Shown: in pieces, positions 39,162 to 47,790 of the stretch
Layout: each line of letters begins with the position of its first letter
How positions within the stretch are numbered: the first letter of the stretch is position 1
Origin: Novosphingobium pentaromativorans US6-1
GTDB lineage: Bacteria; Pseudomonadota; Alphaproteobacteria; Sphingomonadales; Sphingomonadaceae
Direction: 5' to 3'
NCBI RefSeq assembly: GCF_000767465.1
Contig: NZ_CP009291.1
Span: forward strand, 496,001-560,000
DNA: 64,000 nt
Made by a program: the position numbers and the translations under genes
Notes under the pieces: model-generated
Databases searched by the model: none
What the model was told of the DNA's origin: nothing
Seen by the model: only the letters and a program-made list of their open reading frames with translations

Positions 39162-39239
39162 GGCCGGGAAGTTGGCCGGGGCCATCTGACAAGTCAAACG
39201 CGCTCGCGCCGCTATGCCCTCTGCGCTAGAGGGCGTGGC

Positions 39240-39452
39240 ATGGATATCGCGATTTCCCTCCTCGTGCTGACCGCCATCGCCCTCGTCCTGGGCGCCGTCG
39301 CCCTGTTTCGCCGCGGCGGCTATCGCAAGCAGGCGGTGCTGATGCTGGTCCTTGCCGTTGTCATGGCGGCCAATGTCGTCATCTGGACCTTGCCCAATTC
39401 GGAAGGCCAGTCGCTCGTCACGCAGGCGGACAAGCAAAAGGCGCCGGAGTGA
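39240..39452 (+). CDS. Small two-helix membrane protein
   Basis: This 70-residue protein has two hydrophobic helices (IAISLLVLTAIALVLGAVALF and AVLMLVLAVVMAANVVIWTL) joined by a basic loop RRGGYRKQ, then a polar tail. The loop charge places it inside. Family and function unknown. It is divergent from the DUF885 gene and convergent with the hydrolase gene. Confidence 0.7.
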   Translation: MDIAISLLVLTAIALVLGAVALFRRGGYRKQAVLMLVLAVVMAANVVIWTLPNSEGQSLVTQADKQKAPE

Positions 39453-39486
39453 TCCGACGCCTTTGCAAATTCACCGCGATGACCGC

Positions 39487-40143
39487 TTACTTGATCGGGC
39501 AGTCCGGCGCGAGGCGCATGTCGAGGTAGTTGTCGACGGCACGCATCAGGTCGCCCATCTCGTTCTCGAAGAAGTGATTGGCGCGCGGAATCTCGTCGTG
39601 GTGGATGGTGATGTGCTTCTGGGTGCGCAGCTTGTCGACCAGCTTCTGCACCGCATTCGGGGTGACCACGGTGTCCGCGGTGCCCTGGATGATGATGCCC
39701 GAGGCCGGGCAAGGCGCGAGGAAGCTGAAGTCGTACATGTTCGCCGGCGGGGCGACCGAGATGAAGCCGCGAATCTCGGGGCGGCGCATCAGCAGCTGCA
39801 TGCCGATCAGCGCGCCGAAGCTGGTGCCCGCGATCCAGGTGGTCGAGGCTTCGGGGTGGATCGACTGTACCCAGTCGAGCGCGGCGGCCGCGTCGGAAAG
39901 TTCGCCGATGCCGTTGTCGAAGCTGCCCTGGCTGCGTCCCACGCCGCGGAAGTTGAAGCGCAGGGTCGCGAATCCGCGAGCTACGAAAGTCTTGTACAGG
40001 TGCTGCGTGATGCGGTCGTTCATCGTGCCGCCCGCCTGCGGGTGCGGGTGAAGGATCATCGCGACCGGCGCACGCGGGCGCGGCGCGGGCTGGAACCGGC
40101 CTTCGAGGCGACCTTCGGGACCGGGGAAGATGACTGCGGGCAT
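39487..40143 (-). CDS. Alpha/beta hydrolase
   Basis: A dienelactone-hydrolase-like alpha/beta fold: MILHPHPQAGGTMNDRI (oxyanion region), nucleophile elbow GTSFGALIG (Ser), acid QGTADTVV and His in PRANHFFE. 218 residues, no signal. The substrate is not predictable; this family sits next to iron-sulfur genes in several alphaproteobacteria. Divergent from the cysteine desulfurases across a 131-bp gap with palindromes. Confidence 0.85.
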   Translation of the reverse strand: MPAVIFPGPEGRLEGRFQPAPRPRAPVAMILHPHPQAGGTMNDRITQHLYKTFVARGFATLRFNFRGVGRSQGSFDNGIGELSDAAAALDWVQSIHPEASTTWIAGTSFGALIGMQLLMRRPEIRGFISVAPPANMYDFSFLAPCPASGIIIQGTADTVVTPNAVQKLVDKLRTQKHITIHHDEIPRANHFFENEMGDLMRAVDNYLDMRLAPDCPIK

Positions 40144-40169
40144 ATGCGTTCGGGACCTGACCTGTTGAA

Positions 40170-40217
40170 ACTCCCGTCAACGGGCGGCGATCCTGATCGC
40201 CTGCCACCTGCGGGAGT
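40170..40217. promoter_or_regulatory. Nested palindromes in the hydrolase/cysteine desulfurase gap
   Basis: ACTCCCG (40170-40176) and CGGGAGT (40211-40217) form an outer inverted repeat. Between them GGCGATC-CT-GATCGCC (40186-40201) is a perfect dyad. It lies in the shared upstream region of two divergent units, and a TATATA at 40236 could be a -10. The symmetry suggests a dimeric repressor operator, possibly iron or cluster-sensing by context only. Confidence 0.4.
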
Positions 40218-40274
40218 GGAAAAGATGAGGTTCGCTATATAGAAACCTTTGCTCTGAAAACAACTTTGCAAGCG

Positions 40275-41323
40275 ATGCCTACAAAACCTCTCTATCTTGA
40301 CCATGCGGCAACCACGCCGCTCCTGCCTGCCGCGCGCGATGCCTGGCTGGAAGGAGCGGCGATCTGGGCCAACCCTTCCAGCCCGCACAGGCAGGGCCGC
40401 GCTGCGCGTTCCGCGCTTGAGGACGCCCGCGTGAAAATCGCAGAAATGCTGGGGTGGACGGGGGAAGTCGTCTTCACATCGGGCGCCAGTGAGGCCATCG
40501 CCCTGGCAATCGTGCGCAGCAAGAAGCCGCTTTGCGCAGTCTCTCCCGTCGAGCACGAAGCGGTGCTGCGTCATGCCGGCGCCGCGCGCCGTCTGCCGGT
40601 TGACGCATCGGGCCGAGTCGATCCGGATTCGCTGGGCGGCGATGGTCTCGTCGCTATCCAGCAGGTGAACAGTGAAACCGGGGTCATCCAGCCGCTCGAC
40701 GAGGTCGCTTCGAGGGTTCGTGAGAGCGGGGGCGTCCTTCTTGCCGACTGCGCGCAAGGGGCCGGCAAGTTGCCGCTTCCCGGAGCTGATCTGATTGCGC
40801 TCGCGGCGCACAAGTTCGGCGGGCCGATCGGGATCGGGGCGCTGCTGGTGCGCGACTGGGCGTTGCTCGAGCCGGTCGGGGGCAGGAGCGCGGCTATCGC
40901 GCCGGTACGGAGAACCTGCCGGGCGTGCTGGCGATGGTCGCGGCTTTGGAAGCCGGCAGCAACTGGGTAGGCGAAGCGGTTCGACTGCGGAACAAGCTGG
41001 AGGCGGGCATCCTTGCGGCAGGGGGCGAGGTGATTGCAGCGGGCGCGGAGCGCAGCCCGACCATCGGCGGCTATCGCATGCCCGGCAAGTCCTCTGCCGC
41101 GCAACTGATCCGCTTCGATGCCATGGGAATAGCCGTATCGGCGGGTAGCGCCTGCTCCTCTGGCTCTCTGCGCACCAGCCACGTGCTTTCTGCCATGGGG
41201 CTGGACGACAAGGCGGCATCCGAAGTGATCCGTGTGAGCATCGGTCGCGAGACGGAGGAAGGGCACGTCGAACGCTTCCTTGAAGCGTGGCGCGAAATCG
41301 CCGGGAAGCGGGCGGCTGCATGA
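40275..41323 (+). pseudogene. Cysteine desulfurase (first of tandem pair), single-base frameshift
   Basis: Aminotransferase class V enzyme that takes sulfur from cysteine for Fe-S assembly. Motifs: YLDHAATTPLLPAARDAW, TSGASEAIALAI, AAHKFGGPIGIG (PLP Lys) and catalytic SAGSACSSGSLRTSH (Cys). The frame breaks at the G-run 40878-40882: with six G instead of five it continues as GGQERGYRAGTENLPGVLAM. Start ATG 40275. It ends in an ATGA overlap with the second desulfurase. Likely an assembly error. Confidence 0.83.
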
Positions 41324-42417
41324 TCTATCTCGATTATCAGGCCACGACGCCGCTGGCGCCCGAGGCGCGCGAGGCCATGATGCCGTGGCTGGGCGGCCCG
41401 GACACGATGGGCTTTGCCAATCCGCACAGCCCGCATCGGCCCGGCCGCGCAGCCGCAGCGGCCGTGGAAGTGGCGCGCGAACAGGTCGCCGCGCTTCTCC
41501 CGCCGGGTGGCCGCGTCGTGTTTACTTCCGGCGCGACCGAGGCGCTCAACCTCGCGCTGGCGGGGTCGGGGTCGGGGTCGGGGGCGGGCCGCCATTGCCT
41601 TGCCGTATCCGCAATCGAACATGCTGCCGTTCTCGATACGGCCCGCGCACTCGACCCAGCCACGAGGATCCTGCCCGTCAATGGCGAGGGCTTGGTCGAT
41701 TCCGCGGTCTCGCTTGGCGAGGGAACTGGTCTCGTTGCGGTCATGCAGGTCAACAATGAGATCGGCACGGTCCAGCCGGTCGAGCGGCTTGCCGAGGCTG
41801 CTCACGCCGCCGGAGCACTGTTCCTGTGCGACGCGGTGCAGGGCGCGGGCAAGATGGCGCCGCCTGCCGATGCCGACCTCATCGCCGTTTCCGCGCACAA
41901 GCTCTACGGTCCCAAGGGCGTCGGCGCCTTGTGGGTACGCGACGGGCTGGAGCTTGCACCGCTCATCCATGGCGGGGGGCAGGAACAGGGATTGCGCTCC
42001 GGCACGCTCAGTCCGGCCCTGTGTGCGGGCTTCGGGGCGGCTGCGGCCCTGTCGATGGCGCGAATGGAGGAAGACGCGGCCCATGTTGCCCTCCTGTGGC
42101 GGCGCGCCCGCGAGATCCTGGGTCGCTGGACGCTGAATGGATCAGCCGATCAGCGCTGGCAGGGCAATCTCAACTTGCGCCTGCCCGGCCTCGACGTTGC
42201 CCGGCTCATGTCGGAGGTGCGCCAGGTTGCATTCTCTGCCGGATCGGCCTGTGCCAGCGGCTCGGGACGGACCAGTTATGTCCTCAAGGCGATCGGACTT
42301 GTCGACAAGGATGCCAAAGCCTCTATCCGTCTCGGATTCGGGAGATATACTGAGCTACGGGAACTGGAGGATGCCTGCGCACAAATAGATGCCGCAGCGG
42401 CGGCGCAGGGAGTCTGA
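41320..42417 (+). CDS. Cysteine desulfurase (second of tandem pair)
   Basis: A 365-residue PLP enzyme: IYLDYQATTPLAPEA, TSGATEALNLALAG, VSAHKLYGPKGVGALW (PLP Lys) and SAGSACASGSGRTSYVL (catalytic Cys). It differs in sequence from the first desulfurase, so the tandem pair is old. Around residues 82-90 a GGGGTC tandem repeat gives a Gly-Ser loop (GSGSGSGAG). ATG 41320 overlaps the first gene. It is followed closely by ferredoxin, pointing to an Fe-S assembly unit. Confidence 0.93.
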   Translation: MIYLDYQATTPLAPEAREAMMPWLGGPDTMGFANPHSPHRPGRAAAAAVEVAREQVAALLPPGGRVVFTSGATEALNLALAGSGSGSGAGRHCLAVSAIEHAAVLDTARALDPATRILPVNGEGLVDSAVSLGEGTGLVAVMQVNNEIGTVQPVERLAEAAHAAGALFLCDAVQGAGKMAPPADADLIAVSAHKLYGPKGVGALWVRDGLELAPLIHGGGQEQGLRSGTLSPALCAGFGAAAALSMARMEEDAAHVALLWRRAREILGRWTLNGSADQRWQGNLNLRLPGLDVARLMSEVRQVAFSAGSACASGSGRTSYVLKAIGLVDKDAKASIRLGFGRYTELRELEDACAQIDAAAAAQGV

Positions 42418-42418
42418 A

Positions 42419-42751
42419 TTGCTGAGCGTTCGATTTGTAACGACCGACGGAAACAAGCTTACGGTTGAGGCCGAAGCGGGAGCCTGCCTTCTCGAAGTGG
42501 CGCAGGGAGCGGGCATGCCGCTTGAAGGAACATGTGAAGGCCAGATGGCGTGCTCCACATGCCATGTGATTGTTTCGCCGGAATGGTTCGATAAACTGAA
42601 ACCCGCCTCGGCAGATGAAGAGGACATGCTCGACCTCGCCGCGGGCGTGACCCGGACCAGCCGCCTGTCCTGCCAGATCGAACTGACCGAGGCGCTCGAC
42701 GGAATCGAGCTGCGCATCCCCGGCGTTTCTCACGACATGCAGATCGACTGA
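42419..42751 (+). CDS. 2Fe-2S ferredoxin (adrenodoxin/Isc-type)
   Basis: This 110-residue ferredoxin has the cluster ligands in CEGQMACSTCHV and LSCQI (CX5CX2C...C), flanked by acidic residues (DEEDMLDLA) as in Isc-type ferredoxins that provide electrons for cluster assembly. Starts at TTG 42419, one base after the stop of the second cysteine desulfurase. It is therefore co-transcribed with the sulfur donors, strengthening the Fe-S role. Confidence 0.92.
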   Translation: MLSVRFVTTDGNKLTVEAEAGACLLEVAQGAGMPLEGTCEGQMACSTCHVIVSPEWFDKLKPASADEEDMLDLAAGVTRTSRLSCQIELTEALDGIELRIPGVSHDMQID

Positions 42752-42769
42752 TCCGCGAAAGCACGGGCG

Positions 42770-43309
42770 TCAGTCAGCCTCGGCCAAGGCGTTTACAGCT
42801 TCGATCACCGCGTCGGAGAATGCGGGAATATCGTCCGGCTTGCGGCTTGTGATGAGGTTGCCGTCAACCACCACTTCCTTGTCGACGACGGTTGCCCCGG
42901 CATTCGCCAGGTCAGTGCGGATCGAAGGCCAGCTGGTCACGGTGCGACCGGCAAGGCAATCGGCCTCGGCCAGCAGCCAGGGGCCATGGCAGATCGCGGC
43001 AACGGGTTTGCCACCTTCCACGAATGTGCGCACGAGATCGACGACCGTGCGGTTCATGCGCAGGTTGTCGGGGTTCATCTGACCGCCCGGCAGGACGATC
43101 GCATCGAAGCGGCTGGCAAGAACGTCCTCGATGTTGAGGTCGACATCTACGCTCTCGCCCCAGTCTGTGTGGTTCCACCCCTTGATCTGGCCGGACTCGG
43201 GGCTCGCGACAGTCGTCTCGATGCCGGCCGACTCCAGGGCCTCGCGCGGCTTGAGCAGTTCCGACTGTTCGAAGCCGTTGGTGGCGATGATGAGGACCTT
43301 CTTGGTCAT
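42770..43309 (-). CDS. DJ-1/PfpI family protein (type 1 glutamine amidotransferase-like)
   Basis: The 179-residue protein has the PfpI fold, KKVLIIATNGFEQSELLKP, ESGQIKGWNH, AIVLPGGQMNPDNLRM and the nucleophile elbow AAICHGPWLLAEA (Cys-His). Such proteins may be deglycases or stress chaperones; the activity is uncertain. Start ATG 43309. Converges with the ferredoxin gene. Confidence 0.9.
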   Translation of the reverse strand: MTKKVLIIATNGFEQSELLKPREALESAGIETTVASPESGQIKGWNHTDWGESVDVDLNIEDVLASRFDAIVLPGGQMNPDNLRMNRTVVDLVRTFVEGGKPVAAICHGPWLLAEADCLAGRTVTSWPSIRTDLANAGATVVDKEVVVDGNLITSRKPDDIPAFSDAVIEAVNALAEAD

Positions 43310-43370
43310 CGGTGAATCTCCTTGGGGACTGAGGGGTTTCAAGAAAAACGGGCGAAGGGTGAGGGCAGTT

Positions 43371-43407
43371 CCGCCCGCGCCAACGGCTCGGCGCGTTGGC
43401 GGGGCGG
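43371..43407. other. Strong GC hairpin in the PfpI-parC gap
   Basis: CCGCCCGCGCCAACG and CGTTGGCGGGGCGG pair almost fully around a short loop. It sits in the 259-bp gap between divergent PfpI and parC genes, about 160 bp before parC. There is no T-run. It may be a 5' UTR structure or a non-coding RNA; nothing else is recognisable in the gap. Confidence 0.35.
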
Positions 43408-43568
43408 TCTGGAGAAGGGGCTCCTCCTTCGATTGCGACCTTCAAGGGCCAGCCGGGCAGGCTCCGGGGGTCAGTGATTTGAAGGTAATCTGCTGTGAGG
43501 CGGCAAGTTATGGAAAACGGGGAAATGCAGCTTTGGAGCGCGCCCGGCACTGCTAGTGCTGGCAAACC

Positions 43569-45860
43569 ATGGTGAATATGACAGAAGACGAATCCGATCC
43601 CTTCGACGCCATCGTCGATGCGCCTTTCGACGCCGCTCTGTCCGAGCGTTATCTCGTCTATGCCCTGTCCACGATTACAGCGCGTTCGCTGCCGGACCTC
43701 AGGGACGGTCTCAAGCCGGTCCATCGCCGCCTGCTCTGGGCGATGCGGCAGCTCAAGCTCGATCCGGCTAGCGCCTACAAGAAGTCCGCCCGCGTCGTCG
43801 GTGACGTCATCGGTAAATACCATCCCCATGGCGATGCCTCTGTCTATGACGCCATGGTCCGCCTCGCGCAGGACTTTTCGCTGCGCTACCCACTGGTCGA
43901 GGGGCAGGGTAACTTCGGCAATATCGACGGCGATAATGCGGCGGCCTACCGCTACACCGAGGCACGCCTGACGCGCACTGCGATCCAGCTCATGTCGGGG
44001 CTGGACGAAGGCACGGTCGATTTCGTTCCTACTTATAACGGTGAAGAGAGCGAGCCGGAGATCTTCCCCGGCCTGTTTCCGAACCTGCTGGCCAATGGCG
44101 CCACCGGTATCGCTGTAGGCATGGCGACCTCGATCCCGAGCCACAATGTGGCCGAGATCATCGATGCCACCTTGCTCCTGATCGACAACCCCCATGCCGA
44201 ACACGACCAGCTCATGGAAGTGTTCCATGGCCCCGATTTCGCCACCGGCGGCCTTGTGGTCGATAGTCCCGCGGCGATTTCCCATGCCTATGAAACCGGC
44301 AAGGGTGCCTTCCGGATGCGCGGTCGCTTCTCGACCGGCAAGGACGGGGACGGCAACTGGGAAGAGACGGGAATAGAGAAGCTGGGCAGCGGGCAGTGGC
44401 AGCTCGTCATCAGCGAAATTCCCTATATGCTCGCCAAGGGCAAGCTGATCGAGCAGGTCGCGCAGCTCATCGCCGACAAGAAACTGCCGATCCTCGAGGA
44501 TATCCGCGACGAGAGCGACGAGCAGATCCGCATCGTCTTCGTGCCCAAGAGCCGCAACGTCGATCCCGAGCTGCTGAAGGAGAGCCTCTACAGGCTCACC
44601 GACCTCGAATCGAAGTTCAGTCTCAATCTCAACGTCCTGGATTCTCACCGGACTCCGGGCGTCATGGGGCTCAAACTGCTGCTGCAGGAGTGGGTCTACA
44701 GCCAGATCGACATCCTGCTGCGGCGCACCCGCCACCGCCTCGACAAGATCGCCTCTCGGCTTGAGCTCGTCGAGGGCTACATCATCGCCTATCTCAACCT
44801 CGACCGGATCATCGAGATCATCCGGACCGAGGACGAGCCCAAGCCGGTGATGATGGCCGAGTTCAACCTCACCGACCGGCAGGCCGAGGCGATCCTCAAC
44901 ATGCGCCTGCGCTCCTTGCGCAAGCTTGAGGAAATGGAGCTGCGGCAGGAACGCGATGACCTGCTCAAGGAGCAGGAAGACCTGCAGAAGCTGCTCGACA
45001 GTCCGGCGCGCCAGCGCACCCGGCTCAAGCGGGACCTGACGACGCTGCGCAAGGACTACGCCGAGACCACGGTGCTCGGTCGCCGCCGCACCACTATCGC
45101 GCAGGCAAGGCCCACGGTCGAATTCTCGATGGACGCGATGATCGAGAAGGAGCCGGTGACCGTGATCCTTTCGCAGCGTGGCTGGATCCGTGCGGCGAAA
45201 GGTCATGTCGCGCTGGATGGCGACTTCAAGTTCAAGGAAGGCGACGGCCCCGCTTTCGCCTTTCATGCGCAGACGACCGACAAGATCCTCATCGGGGTCG
45301 ACAACGGCCGCTTCTATACGCTCGGAGCGGACAAGCTGCCCGGTGCACGCGGCTTCGGTGAACCGATCCGCACGATGGTGGACATCGATGCCGATGCCCA
45401 CATCATCGCCGCCTTCACCCATCGCCCCAAGGCGCAGCTGCTGCTGGCCTCGACCATCGGTCGCGGATTTGCAGCGGAATCCGACGAGATCCTGGCCGAG
45501 ACGCGCAAGGGACGTGCGGTGATGACGACCAAGCCGGGAGTGAAGCTGGCGGTCGTGCGCGAGATCCCGCCAGAGCACGACCACGTCGCAGTCGTCGGCG
45601 AGAACCGCAAGCTGGTGATCTTCAGTCTCGAGGAACTGCCGGTCCTGGCCAAGGGACAGGGCGTGACGCTGCAGCGCTACCGCGACGGCGGCATGTCCGA
45701 CGTGACGACGCTCAGGCTCGAGGACGGCCTGTCCTGGACGATGGGCGGCGATACGGGGCGCACGCGCACGGAAAAGGAAATGGTGATGTGGAAGGTCGCG
45801 CGCGGCGCGGCCGGACGCCTGCCGCCCAACGGCTTCCCGCGCGACAACAAGTTCCAGTAA
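43569..45860 (+). CDS. parC: DNA topoisomerase IV subunit A
   Basis: ParC is the breakage-reunion subunit that decatenates chromosomes. Active-site Tyr is in AAYRYTEARLT. The quinolone-determining segment reads KYHPHGDASVYDAMVRLAQ. The coiled-coil region (MELRQERDDLLKEQEDLQKLL) and shorter C-terminal blades distinguish it from GyrA. 763 residues. Start ATG 43569 or 43578. It converges with the aspartic protease gene. The position equivalent to GyrA Ser83 is Ala. Confidence 0.95.
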   Translation: MVNMTEDESDPFDAIVDAPFDAALSERYLVYALSTITARSLPDLRDGLKPVHRRLLWAMRQLKLDPASAYKKSARVVGDVIGKYHPHGDASVYDAMVRLAQDFSLRYPLVEGQGNFGNIDGDNAAAYRYTEARLTRTAIQLMSGLDEGTVDFVPTYNGEESEPEIFPGLFPNLLANGATGIAVGMATSIPSHNVAEIIDATLLLIDNPHAEHDQLMEVFHGPDFATGGLVVDSPAAISHAYETGKGAFRMRGRFSTGKDGDGNWEETGIEKLGSGQWQLVISEIPYMLAKGKLIEQVAQLIADKKLPILEDIRDESDEQIRIVFVPKSRNVDPELLKESLYRLTDLESKFSLNLNVLDSHRTPGVMGLKLLLQEWVYSQIDILLRRTRHRLDKIASRLELVEGYIIAYLNLDRIIEIIRTEDEPKPVMMAEFNLTDRQAEAILNMRLRSLRKLEEMELRQERDDLLKEQEDLQKLLDSPARQRTRLKRDLTTLRKDYAETTVLGRRRTTIAQARPTVEFSMDAMIEKEPVTVILSQRGWIRAAKGHVALDGDFKFKEGDGPAFAFHAQTTDKILIGVDNGRFYTLGADKLPGARGFGEPIRTMVDIDADAHIIAAFTHRPKAQLLLASTIGRGFAAESDEILAETRKGRAVMTTKPGVKLAVVREIPPEHDHVAVVGENRKLVIFSLEELPVLAKGQGVTLQRYRDGGMSDVTTLRLEDGLSWTMGGDTGRTRTEKEMVMWKVARGAAGRLPPNGFPRDNKFQ

Positions 45861-45899
45861 TCCGTCGGCGCCATCGGAGCCGCCCGGGACTGGCTGCGG

Positions 45900-46559
45900 T
45901 CAGGGTCCCGCCGCCGGTTGCGGGCGGTTCGGGACGAGGATCAAGGTCCGGCCCTCGACCCGCCAGCTGGCGAGGCGCGAGAGGAAGTTCATTCCGATCA
46001 CGTTGGCATCGCCCAGACCCGGCGCGACGACGGTATCGAGATCGCGCGCGACGATGTTGCCGAAGCGGAACTCGCGGATCGTGCCGACCTCTGCGCGAAC
46101 CACGCCATTGGCCGTGCGCATGGTGATGGCCTGACGGATCGGTTTGGGATCCACGCCCGACAGTCCGGCAGTCTGCGGCGAGATCGCGGTGATCGTCGCG
46201 CCGGTATCGACAAGGAAATCATGCGGTACGCCGTTCACTTCGGCCGTAACCCAGAAGTGCCCATCGTCGCTGATCGGCACGCGCGTCTCGTTGCCTTCCA
46301 CGGATTGGCGGGGCATGCCGAACTGGGGCAGGGCGAAGTCGGTATCGGTGGTGAAGCGAGTGACTTGCGCGATGGTGAGCAGCAGGGCCGCCACGAGGCC
46401 AAGATGGCTGACACCGCGCAGCAGCCCGCCCAGCCTGGGGGCGGACCGGCGCAGCATGCCGCCCGCGACCCCGATGAAGATCGCCAGCATCGCCAGCGCC
46501 AGCAAAGGTTGGGTGGCAAGGTAATCCGTCAGATCGGAAATGTAGGCGGACAATTCCAT
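45900..46559 (-). CDS. Retropepsin-like aspartic protease (TIGR02281 family)
   Basis: Two N-terminal membrane helices (PLLALAMLAIFIGVAGGML; GLVAALLLTIAQV) anchor a retropepsin domain with the catalytic DTGA in DFLVDTGATITAIS and the flap/end GLGDANVIGMNFLSRL. 219 residues. Family members are periplasmic-facing clan AA proteases of unknown substrate, frequent in alphaproteobacteria. It follows cca with a 58-bp gap. Confidence 0.9.
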   Translation of the reverse strand: MELSAYISDLTDYLATQPLLALAMLAIFIGVAGGMLRRSAPRLGGLLRGVSHLGLVAALLLTIAQVTRFTTDTDFALPQFGMPRQSVEGNETRVPISDDGHFWVTAEVNGVPHDFLVDTGATITAISPQTAGLSGVDPKPIRQAITMRTANGVVRAEVGTIREFRFGNIVARDLDTVVAPGLGDANVIGMNFLSRLASWRVEGRTLILVPNRPQPAAGP

Positions 46560-46617
46560 GCGCGGATCATATCACTTCCCAGCTTGCCTGGCGCTGACTG
46601 AGATGCGGTCACAGGCT

Positions 46618-47790
46618 TCAGGCGGCGCGGTCGGCAAGTTCAGCATCGAGCAGGGCATCGACCCGGGCCTTGTCGGGGAAGCCCTCCGCGATCCAGCAGT
46701 CCTCCACACTGCGCAGGATGCGCGCCACCTCGGGCCCGGCGCCGACACCCTTGCCGACGATTTCGCCGCCCTTTAGCGGGAACTGCGGGATAACCCAGTG
46801 ATCCAGCGATGACGCATCGGCGCCGGCGATCAGGAGACGGTCGAGCGCCCCTTCGATACCGAGGCGATAGGCAAGGGCGCGCGGCTCGACAGGCTCGTCC
46901 GTGCGTGCGGCGGCTGTGGCAAGACGCTTCTTCTGGGCGCCCGAGAGGCGAAAGCGCGATGCCACCTGTTCTGCCAGCGGGACTTGTGCGGGAAGCAGGG
47001 CTGCCAATCGCCGCAGGGCATCGGGAGCGATGCCCTGGCTCCTCTCGGCAGCGACAAGCGCCGTGAGGGCCTCGGGATCGGCCTCGGGCAGGATGACGGC
47101 AAGGACGCCCAGTTCGGCCATGCGGCGCAGGGTCGGCGAGGGGGCGGCCAGGCCGAGCAGGTTCATCGTCTCCATGCCGATCCGCTCGCGCGACAGACCC
47201 TTGAGCGTAGCTGCCAGCTCGGCGCAGGCTTCTTCCGCTTCTTGATCAGCAGGTTGCGATCCGAACCTGGCCTGGAAACGGAAGTAGCGCAGGATGCGCA
47301 AGTGATCCTCGCGGATGCGCTGGCGGGCATCGCCGATGAAGCGGACGGTGCGCTGCCTGAGGTCGTGAAGACCACCGAAGAAGTCGAAGATCTCGCCGCT
47401 TTCGGGATCGGCGTAGAGCGCGTTTATGGTGAAGTCGCGCCGTGCCGCGTCGTCGCGCCATTCGCTGGCGAAAGCCACGGTGGCGCGCCGCCCATCGGTG
47501 CTGACGTCATGGCGCAAGGTCGTGATCTCGACCGGACCGCCGGGCAGGACTGCCGTCACGGTACCATGCTCGATGCCGGTGGGCACGTTGCGCATGCCCG
47601 CATCGTCGAGCCGGGCGATGACATCCTGGGGTAGCAGCGTCGTTGCCATGTCGATGTCCTTGACCGGCAGGCCCAGCAGTTCGTCGCGCACCGCGCCGCC
47701 CACGAAGCGGGCGTTGTCGCGGCCAAGCGCCTCGACCAGTTGCACGATATCGGCACGCCGCATCCATTCGGCGGCGAGACGGTCAGTCAT
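46618..47790 (-). CDS. cca: CCA tRNA nucleotidyltransferase
   Basis: Adds or repairs the 3'-CCA of tRNAs. The nucleotidyltransferase head has GGAVRDELLGLPVKDIDMATTL (catalytic DxD) and GTVTAVLPGGPVEITTLR. The RNA-binding helices include DFTINALYADPESGEIFDFFGGLHDL and a C-terminal HD-less tail. 390 residues. The start overlaps the NUDIX stop by 8 bp, tying it to the DUF1285-NUDIX operon. Confidence 0.95.
   Translation of the reverse strand: MTDRLAAEWMRRADIVQLVEALGRDNARFVGGAVRDELLGLPVKDIDMATTLLPQDVIARLDDAGMRNVPTGIEHGTVTAVLPGGPVEITTLRHDVSTDGRRATVAFASEWRDDAARRDFTINALYADPESGEIFDFFGGLHDLRQRTVRFIGDARQRIREDHLRILRYFRFQARFGSQPADQEAEEACAELAATLKGLSRERIGMETMNLLGLAAPSPTLRRMAELGVLAVILPEADPEALTALVAAERSQGIAPDALRRLAALLPAQVPLAEQVASRFRLSGAQKKRLATAAARTDEPVEPRALAYRLGIEGALDRLLIAGADASSLDHWVIPQFPLKGGEIVGKGVGAGPEVARILRSVEDCWIAEGFPDKARVDALLDAELADRAA

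Noticed and set aside
41562..41586. GGGGTC tandem repeat as a phase-variation switch
   Set aside because: The unit is six bases, so copy changes keep the frame; it only alters the length of a Gly-Ser loop.
42912..45584. 890-codon open frame antisense to parC
   Set aside because: It is the mirror of a GC-rich conserved gene; the sense strand encodes full ParC with all motifs, and the antisense product is Arg/Asp-rich with no domain.
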